From contig JASNZW010000001.1 in assembly GCA_048499435.1 (NCBI GenBank), positions 1 to 64,000 on the forward strand: a stretch of 64,000 nt of DNA, given 5' to 3'. This stretch comes from DAOTWC01 sp048499435 (lineage in GTDB: Bacteria; Chloroflexota; Anaerolineae; Aggregatilineales; Phototrophicaceae). The translations under genes and the position numbers were made by a program. Of the stretch, positions 1 to 7,900 are shown one piece after another. The notes beneath the pieces are model-generated. The model was given only the letters and a program-made list of their open reading frames with translations, did not search any database and was not told where the DNA came from. How positions within the stretch are numbered: position 1 is the first letter of the stretch; every line of letters starts with the position of its first letter.

Positions 1-1476
1 GTGCCAGGTGTTCACGCGCGAGATGTGGCCGTTGACCATGCGCTTGCCGTGCGTGATGCCGTAGAACTGAAGCGTCTGCGCCGCCTCAGTGCCGACGATG
101 CCCTGGCCGCTGGAGCCGCCAGTCGGCACTTCAATCACCACGTAATCGTAAGGCTCGCGGCCCAGCGCGGCGTAGAAGTCGTAGGGGCGCGGCTCCGGCT
201 GGACGGGCAGCGGGCTGAACGTCCGCGCTGCGCCGATCACCGCCAGCAGCGCCAGCGCGGGCACGGCCAGCGCCGCGCGCGGGCGGGCGCGCAGCAGCGG
301 CGTCAGCGTGAGGGCGGCGAACAGGGCCGCCGGGATCAGGAACACGGGCAGGAAGCGCTCCGGGTAGCGGAACATGCCGCCGAGCGCCAGGTGCAGCAGC
401 GCGTAGGGCAGGGGGATTTCGACGCCCGCCACCGTGATCGCCGCGCCAAACGACAGCAGCAGCGGCGCGGGAACCAGCGCCAGCCAGAACCACCGCACCC
501 CCGCCGTGCCCCTGCGGGACTTTCCCTCTCCATCGGGCAGGGGGGCTGGGGGGTGAGATTTAGCGCTCGCGGCCCCCGCCAGCAGCGCCGCGACCACGCC
601 GACCAGGGCCAGGTGCGCGCGCGGCGTGCCGTCGGTGACGTGCCACAGCAGGCCAGCGGGGAAGCGCAGCGCCACCGCGTCGGCGGCGGGCGTGAGCGCC
701 AGCGTGCCGGTGTCAAAGGCCAGAATCCCCGGCAGCGGCCCGGCTATCCACAGCAGCAGCAGCGCCCCGCCGACAGCGGCCGCCCCGGCGGCCAGCAGGC
801 GCAGCCGTTCGCGCAGGTTCGGGGCCTGCCAGAGCGTCAGCAGCGCGTATGGGCCGGCCAGCCACACAGCGAACAGGGGATATTGCAGGTCGGTGAGCAG
901 CATGGCCCACAGCGCGACGGCCAGCGCCAGCGTCCACGCGCGACGGCGGCGGACGCGGGCTACCTGTCCCCACAGCAGCAGCAGCGCCGGCAGCCAGAAC
1001 CACGCCATGATGTTGATGTTGGTCCAGAAGGCGGCGGTGAACATCGTCGGGGCCAGTTCGAGCGCCGCGCCGCCGGCCAGCGCCAGCCCCGGCGCGACCC
1101 CCTCGCGCCGCAGCAGCAGGTAAAACGCATACCCGGCCAGCGTGAACGCCAGCAGATAAACGCCAGTCATGGCGACAGTTGTGCCGCCCAGCGGCGCCAG
1201 CAGCGCCCACACGGGATACCAGAACGGCGTCAGCGTGTGCAGCGCCAGGCTGGACGTGAACGGGGCCAGCACGTAATTCGTTTCGTAGACGCTCAGGCCG
1301 GGCGTGGTCAGCGCGTGGCGCAGCCACCAGTAGTTCCAGTGGAAGTGATAAAAGTCGGTGTAGCCGCTGCCGGCGACAAAGCCGGGAACGTGAAAAACCA
1401 GGTTGTAGAGCGCGAGAAACGCGATCAGCGCGTAACAGGCGATCACGACCGCGTGCTGAACAGCGCGGCGGCGCAT
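1..1476 (-). CDS. Polytopic membrane protein, possibly GT-C glycosyltransferase-like (C-terminus outside window)
   Basis: The minus frame is open from an ATG at 1476 to the window edge, giving 492 residues without a stop. It begins MRRRAVQHAVVIACYALIAF and alternates hydrophobic helices with short loops, at least ten membrane segments by eye. An acidic/aromatic first outer loop (GYTDFYHFHWNYWW, about residues 38-51) recalls GT-C transferases and YfhO-type proteins, but no family is proven. It starts 9 bases after the SGNH hydrolase stop on the same strand, so the two probably form one transcript. A Pro-rich hydrophilic segment (SAKSHPPAPLPDGEGKSRRG) interrupts the membrane region and looks like an inserted repeat. 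The function is unknown; a role in surface glycan or lipid modification is inference. Confidence 0.7.
   Translation of the reverse strand, partial: MRRRAVQHAVVIACYALIAFLALYNLVFHVPGFVAGSGYTDFYHFHWNYWWLRHALTTPGLSVYETNYVLAPFTSSLALHTLTPFWYPVWALLAPLGGTTVAMTGVYLLAFTLAGYAFYLLLRREGVAPGLALAGGAALELAPTMFTAAFWTNINIMAWFWLPALLLLWGQVARVRRRRAWTLALAVALWAMLLTDLQYPLFAVWLAGPYALLTLWQAPNLRERLRLLAAGAAAVGGALLLLWIAGPLPGILAFDTGTLALTPAADAVALRFPAGLLWHVTDGTPRAHLALVGVVAALLAGAASAKSHPPAPLPDGEGKSRRGTAGVRWFWLALVPAPLLLSFGAAITVAGVEIPLPYALLHLALGGMFRYPERFLPVFLIPAALFAALTLTPLLRARPRAALAVPALALLAVIGAARTFSPLPVQPEPRPYDFYAALGREPYDYVVIEVPTGGSSGQGIVGTEAAQTLQFYGITHGKRMVNGHISRVNTWH
506..562 (-). repeat. In-frame inserted C-rich/G-rich repeat-like segment inside the membrane protein
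   Basis: Read on the minus strand, this stretch begins TAAATCTCACCCCCC and continues through AGCCCCCCTGCCC and GATGGAGAGGGAAAG. The layout, a C-run arm followed by a GAGAGGG arm, resembles dispersed palindromic repeats seen inside coding sequences of several bacteria. It stays in frame and encodes a Pro/Gly/charged loop between membrane helices. Only one copy is visible here, so calling it a dispersed repeat is inference. Confidence 0.4.
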
Positions 1477-1485
1477 GCCAGCCCG

Positions 1486-2478
1486 CTAGCGGAAAAGCTG
1501 GTCGTAGAGCATCTGCCCCACAACCCGCTGAAACGCGGCACTGGCGTGCGCGTCGCGCGGGGAGACGATGCGCTCCGCCAGCGGCATGGCTTCGGCGGCG
1601 TCGAACAGCCTGACAACGCGGTCGCCGTAGCCGCGCGCCGCGAAGACCTGCGCCACGCGGTCCACATAAGCGATGCTGCCGAAGGGGTTGAGCATATCGG
1701 GGAAGATCACAGCGGCGGGGACCGCGCCGAGCGCTTCGATCTGGTCAATCAGGGCGTTGAGCTGCTGCTCGTGGATGTCCCACACAACCGAGTGATCGTA
1801 CATGCTGTGCAGCCAGTCGGTGTAGGTCTGCGTGCCGCGCGCTTCGGGCCGGGCGAGGTTCACAAAGCGCCAGTAGAGGAAATTGCCCAGATACGTCTGT
1901 TCAGCCCAGGTCGGCATCTGCGCCAGCGGGTTGAGGCCGGGGTCCAGGCCGATGCTGAGCGCAGCGGGTTCGATGTCGTTGAGCGTGTACTGCACGATCA
2001 CGTAGTCGGGCGTTTGCAGCGGGTAGGCGCGCAGGTTCGCCAGCTCTGTTACAGTGCTGGCGCCGGGCGCGCCCAGGTTGATAACCGCGTAGCCGTCCCC
2101 AAGCTGGGCCGCCAGCACATCGCTGAAACGGTCGGCGGTGTCTTCGATGCCCCAACCGGCAGCGAACGAGTCGCCCACGACGACGACTGTCTGTTTTCCT
2201 TCCCAGTCCACCGGTGTCCAGTCGCGGTCGCGGTAGCCCAGGCTGTTGGTGTGCCAGTGGCGCGCCTGCCAGTTGCGCAGCGCCAGCGTAGGCAGCCCGT
2301 CGGACTCGGCATAAACGAAGCGGAAATAGGCCTCGCCCGCCAGCAGCAGCAGGGTGAGCATGGCATAGGTCAGCAGCAGATTGGCGGCAGCCCGGCGCAG
2401 CCCGGCGCGGCGGCGCTGGAACGCGCCCACCGCCAGCAGCGCGCCCAGCCCCAGATAGGCCAGCGCAAATGGCAGCAA
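1486..2478 (-). CDS. SGNH/GDSL-fold hydrolase with N-terminal membrane anchor
   Basis: This is a 330-residue protein. Two hydrophobic helices lie in the first 50 residues, then a SGNH domain. The GDSF block (VVVVGDSFAAGWGI) carries the nucleophile Ser, an LND motif (YTLNDIEPA) supplies the Asn, and a DAH near the C-terminus supplies the Asp/His pair. The fold is typical of extracytoplasmic acyl-esterases acting on surface polysaccharides; the substrate is unknown. The start is TTG at 2478: an in-frame stop lies just upstream and a GAGGA ribosome-binding site precedes it. It is followed 9 bases later by the membrane protein gene and has a second SGNH relative at 7901-9226. Confidence 0.8.
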   Translation of the reverse strand: MLPFALAYLGLGALLAVGAFQRRRAGLRRAAANLLLTYAMLTLLLLAGEAYFRFVYAESDGLPTLALRNWQARHWHTNSLGYRDRDWTPVDWEGKQTVVVVGDSFAAGWGIEDTADRFSDVLAAQLGDGYAVINLGAPGASTVTELANLRAYPLQTPDYVIVQYTLNDIEPAALSIGLDPGLNPLAQMPTWAEQTYLGNFLYWRFVNLARPEARGTQTYTDWLHSMYDHSVVWDIHEQQLNALIDQIEALGAVPAAVIFPDMLNPFGSIAYVDRVAQVFAARGYGDRVVRLFDAAEAMPLAERIVSPRDAHASAAFQRVVGQMLYDQLFR

Positions 2479-2616
2479 GGTTGGTCCTCATGACCAGCGC
2501 AAACGCCGCTTTTTGTACCACAGCCGGGTGTTTTGGCATAGGTCCGGCCGGGCAGGGTGCGATAAAATAAAGTGGTTCAGCATAGCCTGGCATCACCACC
2601 ACAGAGGAAATCTGAC

Positions 2617-3618
2617 ATGGCTTATAACCTGCACGGCCGCAGCGTTCTCACGCTGCTGGATTTCACACCCGACGAGATTCGCTTTCTGCTGCGCCTGTCC
2701 AGCGACCTGAAGGCGGCGTATTACGGCGGCTACGAACAGCCGCGCCTGGCCGGCAAGAAGATCGCGCTGATTTTCGAGAAAACGTCCACGCGCACGCGCT
2801 GCGCTTTCGAGGTAGCGGCCTATGACCTGGGCGCGCACGTCACTTATCTGGGGCCGGAAAGCTCGCAGATCGGCCATAAAGAATCGATCAAGGACACGGC
2901 GCGTGTGCTAGGCCGCATGTACGACGCTATCGAGTATCGCGGGTTCGCGCAGGCCACTGTCGAAACGCTGGCGGCGTATGCCGGCGTGCCGGTGTACAAC
3001 GGCCTGACCGATGACTTCCACCCGATGCAGTTCCTGGCGGACGCGCTCACTATGCAGGAACACAGCGACAAGCCGCTGCGCGAGATCGCGTTCTGTTATG
3101 TGGGCGACGCGCGCAACAACGTCAGCAACTCGCTGCTGGCTGGCGGGGCCAGGCTGGGCATGGATGTGCGGCTGGCCGCGCCGAAATCCTTGTGGCCGTC
3201 TGACGCGTTGGTGGCGCAGTGCCGGGCTATCGCCGCTGAAACGGGCGCGCGCATCACGATCACCGAGGACGCCGCCGCCGGTGTGCGCGGGGCGGACTAT
3301 ATTCACACGGACGTGTGGGTTTCGATGGGCGAGCCGGAATCGACCTGGGCGGAGCGCGTTGCGCTGCTGAAGCCGTATCAGGTTAACGCCGCGCTGCTTG
3401 AAAAAAGCGGCAGCCCGACGGTTAAGTTCATGCACTGTCTGCCGGCGTTCCACAACCGCGAGACAAAGGTTGGCGAGCAGATATACCAGCAGCTCGGCCT
3501 GGAGAGCATGGAAGTCACCGAGGACGTGTTTGAGTCCGACCGTTCGATTGTGTTCGACCAGGCCGAGAACCGCGTCTACACCACGAAGGCGGTGCTGGTC
3601 GCCACTATCGGCGCGTGA
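2617..3618 (+). CDS. argF: Ornithine carbamoyltransferase
   Basis: The enzyme transfers the carbamoyl group from carbamoyl phosphate to ornithine to make citrulline in arginine biosynthesis. The 333-residue product matches the family length. It has the carbamoyl-phosphate loop STRTR in EKTSTRTRCAFEVAA, the HCLPAF ornithine/catalytic block and the conserved C-terminal FESDRSIVFDQAENRVYTTK region. The start chosen is ATG 2617 (MAYNLHGRSVLTLLDF), because family alignment begins there and AGAGGA lies 8 bases upstream; a longer frame from 2572 would add an uncharacteristic leader. It is a single gene, divergent from the SGNH hydrolase and convergent with phnE. A weak -10-like TAAAAT sits at 2563-2568. 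Confidence 0.96.
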   Translation: MAYNLHGRSVLTLLDFTPDEIRFLLRLSSDLKAAYYGGYEQPRLAGKKIALIFEKTSTRTRCAFEVAAYDLGAHVTYLGPESSQIGHKESIKDTARVLGRMYDAIEYRGFAQATVETLAAYAGVPVYNGLTDDFHPMQFLADALTMQEHSDKPLREIAFCYVGDARNNVSNSLLAGGARLGMDVRLAAPKSLWPSDALVAQCRAIAAETGARITITEDAAAGVRGADYIHTDVWVSMGEPESTWAERVALLKPYQVNAALLEKSGSPTVKFMHCLPAFHNRETKVGEQIYQQLGLESMEVTEDVFESDRSIVFDQAENRVYTTKAVLVATIGA

Positions 3619-3647
3619 TGATGGCCCTGGCGCGGGGCGAAATGAAC

Positions 3648-3672
3648 AGCGGCGGCCTGGCTGGCCGCCGCT
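3648..3672. terminator. Stem-loop between convergent argF and phnE
   Basis: A 10-base-pair perfect stem (AGCGGCGGCC with GGCCGCCGCT) encloses a 5-base loop between the two convergent stop codons. There is no clear T-tract on either side, so it is a likely bidirectional transcript end rather than a proven intrinsic terminator. Confidence 0.55.
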
Positions 3673-3698
3673 GCGCGAACAGATTTCAGCGCCGGAAC

Positions 3699-5738
3699 TC
3701 AGACGTAGCGCTCGCGAATCGCGGCGCTGGCGTAGTCCAGGATCGAGACGACGATGGCGATTGCCAGCACGGCCACGCCGGCATCACGGTAGCGCAGCAG
3801 GTTGACCTGCTGCTGGAGCAGGAAACCCACGCCGCCGCCGCCGACGAAACCGATGATGGTGGACATACGCACGTTGATGTCCCAGCGGTAGAGCGTGAAC
3901 GCGATATACGGCGGGACGATCTGCGGCACGACGGCGTAGATCATCATCTGGAGGCGGTTCGCGCCGGTCGCCTGTAACGCTTCGATAGGGCCTTCGTCAA
4001 TGCTTTCGATCTGCTCGGAGTAGAGTTTGCCGAGCGAGGCGATTGAGTGGAGCGTGAGCGCCAGCACGCCGGCAAACGGCCCGATGCCCACCCAGATGAC
4101 GAAGACGATGCCCATGATCAGCGGTTCGATTGACCGCAGCGCGTTGAGGATCGTGCGCGTGGTGTTGTAAACGATGTCGCCGATTGGCATTGAGGCGCGC
4201 ATCCCGCTTAGCCCGGCGGCGATGCCGCCGAGGACCGCGCCCACCAGCGCCGCGTTGGGCAGGTAGACCGCGGCGACAGGCAGGCGTCCGTCCACTACCG
4301 CGCGCGATACGTCGAAGAAATTGTAGGTGAAAACCGCCACCGCTATAAAACCGGCGAAGCGCAGCACCGTTCGCACCAGATTGTCGGTCGCGGTGCGTTT
4401 AAGCGGGGTCGTTTTGCCAGTCACGCGGTCGTAGAGCATCACCGGGATTTGCGCGCCGAGCACGCCCGCGACCAGCGGCGTCAGCAGGGCCATCAGCGCG
4501 GCCTGTGTGCCGATGGCGGCGGCGGCCAGCATGATGAGGGCGCCGCCGATGCCGCCCAGGACGGCCCCGCCGGCGTGGTCAACCGCCGCTGGCAGGTGGC
4601 GCAGCGTCGGAGAGATCAGCCGCATGCCCAGGTTGCCCAGCACAAACGCGCCGATGACGCCGGCCAGCGGCACGATGGTGAGTTCGACCAGGCGGCCAAT
4701 CGTGTGCAGGAAAGTGCCCAGGTGCGTGATGAGCGCCACGCTGCTGGTGGCCATTGACTCGCTGAGCCAGATGCCCAGGCCGCTGACGATCCCCAGGGCC
4801 AGCACGGCGGCGACAATCGCGGCGACCGTCGTCAGCAGGCCGCGAAGCTGCCCGCCGAGGGTGTTGGTGTCGGGGTCGGTGCGCAGGCGCGTGGCCGCCG
4901 CTGACGCGAAGATCAGGATGGCGGGCGCGGCGACGCTGCCGGACAGGCTCTTGCCCAATTCGACGCCGAACGCGCCGACCGGCCCCAGCAGCGTTGTGCC
5001 CACCCACCAGCCGACCGGCAGCAGCGCCAGGCCAATCAGCGCCTTGCCAACCGGCATCCTGATGGGCCGCATCAGGTTATGGGCCGCCATGAAGCTCACG
5101 ACCACCGAGACCGGCAGCGCCAGCGTGGTCGCCATGAGGGCCAGGAAGATCGTCTCGATCATCTTCTCGATGACGAGGTTGGTTGTGTCGCTCAGGCGGG
5201 GGGAACCCACCGGCCAACTGATGATCGCCTCAATGCTGAACACATGGCCGCTGCTCATCCCGCGGATGGTGGGCACTGTCGCCACGAGGCTGAAGCCGCC
5301 GCTGGCGTCAGTGAGGGTGCTGCCCAGGGCGCGCGGCTGGCCGGTTTCGCCGACCCACCGCACGTACACATCGGCGTTGGCGGTGAAGCCGGCGCCGGTG
5401 ACAACGAACGTGCTGCCGCGGGTGCCGCAGGGCGGGTCTAGCGTGATGGCGAACGCCGTTTCTGAGGCTGGGGCTTCCTGGGCGGCGTTGTCGCAGCCGA
5501 TGATAAGCGGCGCTGCGGTTATCTCGGTGTCACGGTCCTGCGTAAAAATATTGGGGGAGAACAGCTCGCGCAGCGCGCGCGTAACCGCATCCTGACGGGT
5601 CGCGTCCTGTGTCGGCTCCAGGCTGATCTCGGTCACATCCCAACCGTAAGCGTACACGACCACGCCGACAACGACTGCCGCGACGATAAGCAGGCGGCGC
5701 AGCGCGCGCTGGGAGCGGGTGGTTTCCGTTTTATTCAT
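3699..5738 (-). CDS. phnE: Phosphonate ABC transporter permease, enlarged with an Ig-like domain
   Basis: This is the membrane component for uptake of phosphonate or phosphite. The last ~180 residues are a canonical PhnE: a LYSEQIESIDEGPIEALQAT coupling loop (about 562-581), PQIVPP, and the C-terminal RYRDAGVAVLAIAIVVSILDY. The protein is 679 residues, against roughly 260-280 for ordinary PhnE. After TM1 (15-31) there is an extracytoplasmic Ig/IPT-like segment (about 97-157, GTRGSTFVVTGAGF ... TDASGGFSLVATVP). The first permease helix (181-210) is then separated from the rest by an added membrane block (about 213-500). It starts 13 bases after the phnC stop, with GGGAG upstream. It is the last gene of phnD-phnC-phnE. 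The role of the extra parts is unknown. Confidence 0.92.
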   Translation of the reverse strand: MNKTETTRSQRALRRLLIVAAVVVGVVVYAYGWDVTEISLEPTQDATRQDAVTRALRELFSPNIFTQDRDTEITAAPLIIGCDNAAQEAPASETAFAITLDPPCGTRGSTFVVTGAGFTANADVYVRWVGETGQPRALGSTLTDASGGFSLVATVPTIRGMSSGHVFSIEAIISWPVGSPRLSDTTNLVIEKMIETIFLALMATTLALPVSVVVSFMAAHNLMRPIRMPVGKALIGLALLPVGWWVGTTLLGPVGAFGVELGKSLSGSVAAPAILIFASAAATRLRTDPDTNTLGGQLRGLLTTVAAIVAAVLALGIVSGLGIWLSESMATSSVALITHLGTFLHTIGRLVELTIVPLAGVIGAFVLGNLGMRLISPTLRHLPAAVDHAGGAVLGGIGGALIMLAAAAIGTQAALMALLTPLVAGVLGAQIPVMLYDRVTGKTTPLKRTATDNLVRTVLRFAGFIAVAVFTYNFFDVSRAVVDGRLPVAAVYLPNAALVGAVLGGIAAGLSGMRASMPIGDIVYNTTRTILNALRSIEPLIMGIVFVIWVGIGPFAGVLALTLHSIASLGKLYSEQIESIDEGPIEALQATGANRLQMMIYAVVPQIVPPYIAFTLYRWDINVRMSTIIGFVGGGGVGFLLQQQVNLLRYRDAGVAVLAIAIVVSILDYASAAIRERYV

Positions 5739-5751
5739 GGCTCATCGCTCC

Positions 5752-6510
5752 CTAGGCAATTCCCACTTCAACCGCGTCCTCGCCATAAATTTCTTTGAAG
5801 CGCACCTCGTTAATGTCTTTGGGCAGGCCGTCAAAGCGCAGCACGCCGTCCTTTAACGCGATCACGCGGTCAGCGTAGGTGCGGGCCAGGCTGAGGAAGT
5901 GCAGGCTGCACAGCACCGTGATGCCATCTTCCTTGTTGAGCAGCTCCAGGTATTTCATCATGCTGTGCGAGGTCGCCGGGTCAAGGCTGGCCACCGGCTC
6001 ATCAGCCAGCATCAGCTCTGGGCTTTGCATCAGGGCGCGGGCGATGCCCACGCGCTGCTGCTGGCCGCCGCTGAGGGTGCTGGCGCGCTTGTACGCCTGG
6101 TCCCGGATGCCCATGCGGTCCAGGTTGGCGAGCGCGTCGGCTTTGTCCTGAGCCGGGAAGTAGTTGATGAAGCTGTAAACCGGGTTGATGTAGCCCAGCC
6201 GCCCGCTGAGCACGTTGGTGATGACCGACGACCGTTTGACCAGGTTGAACTGCTGAAAGATCATGCCGATGCGGCGGCGGATATGGCGCAGTTCCTCGTC
6301 GTTGGCGGCGGTGATGTTCACCCCGTTCCAGATGATGCGGCCTTCGGTCGGGTCTATCAGCCGGTTGATGCAGCGCAGCAGCGTGGACTTGCCGGAACCG
6401 CTGAGGCCGATGATTGCCACGAACTGGCCATCGGGAATCTCCAGGCTCAGGTTGTCGAGCGCTTTAAAGCCGTTGTCGTAAATTTTCGTCAGGTTCTCGA
6501 TGGTGAGCAT
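5752..6510 (-). CDS. phnC: Phosphonate ABC transporter ATP-binding protein
   Basis: This cytoplasmic ATPase energises phosphonate import. The 252 residues hold the Walker A GLSGSGKST, signature LSGGQQQRVGIARAL, Walker B LMLADEPVASLDP and a switch-region His in CSLHFLSLA; the PhnC-like start is MLTIENLTKIYDNGFKALDNL. The start chosen is ATG 6510 because CCGGAGAAG lies just upstream; a longer frame to 6570 adds an atypical leader. It lies between phnD and phnE. A stem-loop in the 76-base gap to phnD may lower its expression relative to the binding protein. Confidence 0.95.
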   Translation of the reverse strand: MLTIENLTKIYDNGFKALDNLSLEIPDGQFVAIIGLSGSGKSTLLRCINRLIDPTEGRIIWNGVNITAANDEELRHIRRRIGMIFQQFNLVKRSSVITNVLSGRLGYINPVYSFINYFPAQDKADALANLDRMGIRDQAYKRASTLSGGQQQRVGIARALMQSPELMLADEPVASLDPATSHSMMKYLELLNKEDGITVLCSLHFLSLARTYADRVIALKDGVLRFDGLPKDINEVRFKEIYGEDAVEVGIA

Positions 6511-6528
6511 AGCTTCTCCGGTAAAACA

Positions 6529-6561
6529 GCGCGCGGGCAGGAACAGCTCCCACCCGCGCGC
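6529..6561 (-). terminator. Intercistronic stem-loop between phnD and phnC
   Basis: A perfect 9-base-pair stem (GCGCGCGGG with CCCGCGCGC) encloses a 15-base loop. On the minus strand it is followed by CTGTTTTACC, a short T-run. This arrangement fits a leaky terminator or 3'-end stabiliser that keeps phnD mRNA more abundant than phnCE mRNA. Confidence 0.5.
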
Positions 6562-6586
6562 GCCAGTCACGGAAACGACGAAACGC

Positions 6587-7612
6587 TTACTGGCCCAGAA
6601 TATCTTCTTCGGTGCGGCCCAGCGTGGTGATGAGCAGCCGGACCGGGTCGTAGGCGGCGTCAGTCACCGGGGCGAGGCTCGACCAACTGTAGAAGTCACG
6701 GCTGCCGATGGACTGCGCCCATTCCTCGGTCGCGGAGAACTCAATCAGCGCGCTGACGATCTGGTCGCGCAGTTCCTGCGGGAACTCTGGCCCGAAGCTG
6801 AGCGTGTCGTTGGGGATCGGGGCGCTCAGGCGCAGGATGCGCACCTGGTCAATGACATCGGGCGCGGTGTCGCGCACGCTCTCGCGGGCGTCCAGCACCT
6901 GCACATCACCGACAAACAGGCCATCCGCGCTCACAAAGCTCTCGTCCACGGTCAGGTCATAGGGTTCGGGCAGGTCGCCGCTTTGCCAGGCCGCGCCAGG
7001 GGTCAGCGGCGGGCTGTAGTAGGTGGTGCCGAAGTCTACCTCGCCGTTGTAGACGGCCAGAACGGTCTGCGGGTGGCCGCCAGCTTCCACGACCTCACCG
7101 ACCTCGATGCCAGCCGCGATCAGCTCGACTGACGGATAAACGTAGCCGGAAGTTGAGGTGATGCTGGGCACGGCCCAGGTGCGGCCCGCCAGGTCGCCGA
7201 AGGTGTAGATGTCGCTGTCGCGGCGCACCAGATAGGCAGCCCAGTACACGGGCCAGCCGTTGCGGACGGCGGCGGCTTCCACCTCAACGCCGCAGCGATT
7301 GTGGGCGATGACGTAACCGGCAGCCGGGATGAAGCCCATCGAGTTGCCGGGAGAGGCGCACATCGCCTCGACGGTGGCGGCGTAGGACGTGGGGACCGAG
7401 ACCTCGAACTTAAGGCCGGTGGCCGCTTCCAGCGCCTCCGCCATGACCTCGCCGCCGGTGACGATCACAGCGGCCTCGACGGACGGCACGAAGAACACCT
7501 GAATCGGGTTGGCCTCGGTGCCCAGGTCGCTTTCCTGGGCCAGCGCCGACGGCGCCGCCAGGCCAAGCGCAAAGACAAGAAGCAGGACCAGAACGCTGAA
7601 TTTTGACCGCAT
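6587..7612 (-). CDS. phnD: Phosphonate/phosphite ABC transporter substrate-binding protein
   Basis: This 341-residue exported protein captures the ligand outside the membrane and delivers it to PhnE/PhnC. A signal peptide (MRSKFSVLVLLLVFALGLAAP ... ALAQ) is followed by the PhnD fold: QVFFVPSVEAA at the start, an SYAATVEAMCA block, and AGYVIAHNRCGVEV. The RDSDIYTFGDLAGRTWAVPS TSGY region is typical of phosphate-like ligand contacts in this family. It is the first gene of the operon, with a GAGGAG ribosome-binding site 7 bases before ATG and the control region 7613-7900 upstream. Whether it binds phosphonate, phosphite or phosphate cannot be told from sequence. Confidence 0.93.
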   Translation of the reverse strand: MRSKFSVLVLLLVFALGLAAPSALAQESDLGTEANPIQVFFVPSVEAAVIVTGGEVMAEALEAATGLKFEVSVPTSYAATVEAMCASPGNSMGFIPAAGYVIAHNRCGVEVEAAAVRNGWPVYWAAYLVRRDSDIYTFGDLAGRTWAVPSITSTSGYVYPSVELIAAGIEVGEVVEAGGHPQTVLAVYNGEVDFGTTYYSPPLTPGAAWQSGDLPEPYDLTVDESFVSADGLFVGDVQVLDARESVRDTAPDVIDQVRILRLSAPIPNDTLSFGPEFPQELRDQIVSALIEFSATEEWAQSIGSRDFYSWSSLAPVTDAAYDPVRLLITTLGRTEEDILGQ

Positions 7613-7900
7613 TTCGTTCTCCTCAGTTAACCACTATGTAAACAACAGCGCCGCGCAGCGGCAGGCCGGTGAGCGCTTTCTGTCGCGATGAAGTTACCGC
7701 CAGGTTGTTAAGCGAATGTTAAGAAAACAAGGCAATCAGCGTAACACCGCTTACCGCCCCCGCTGGCTGCAACCGGCAGCATTCATGGCTAAGCGAACGC
7801 GCACAGTATAGATTTTACCCGATTATGGCCGCGACTGCACGGCGCGCGACAGGCAATTTCTGAATCAGCGGCACGCCGCGCCTGCCGCCAGCGCGCCCCC
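7613..7900 (-). promoter_or_regulatory. Control region upstream of the phn operon
   Basis: This 288-base gap between two same-strand genes contains no plausible gene. It holds the TTAACA direct repeat described separately and a TATACT -10-like hexamer on the minus strand at 7805-7810 that lacks a good -35. It is noticeably more A+T-rich than its flanks in the 7700-7740 and 7800-7830 parts. Confidence 0.5.
7706..7722 (-). promoter_or_regulatory. PhoP-type direct repeat (Pho box) upstream of phnD
   Basis: On the minus strand the sequence reads TTAACA, five bases, TTAACA, two identical hexamers one helical turn (11 bases) apart. This equals the TT(A/C/T)A(C/T)A repeat known for Bacillus PhoP and is close to CTTAAC repeats of cyanobacterial Pho boxes. 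It lies about 95-110 bases before the phnD start. Control by phosphate starvation is inferred from motif and context. Confidence 0.55.

Noticed and set aside
1..2493. An 830-residue open frame on the plus strand across the membrane protein and SGNH genes
   Set aside because: The product is Arg/Gln/His-rich with no fold or motif. It is the antisense image of two well-formed genes in G+C-rich DNA.
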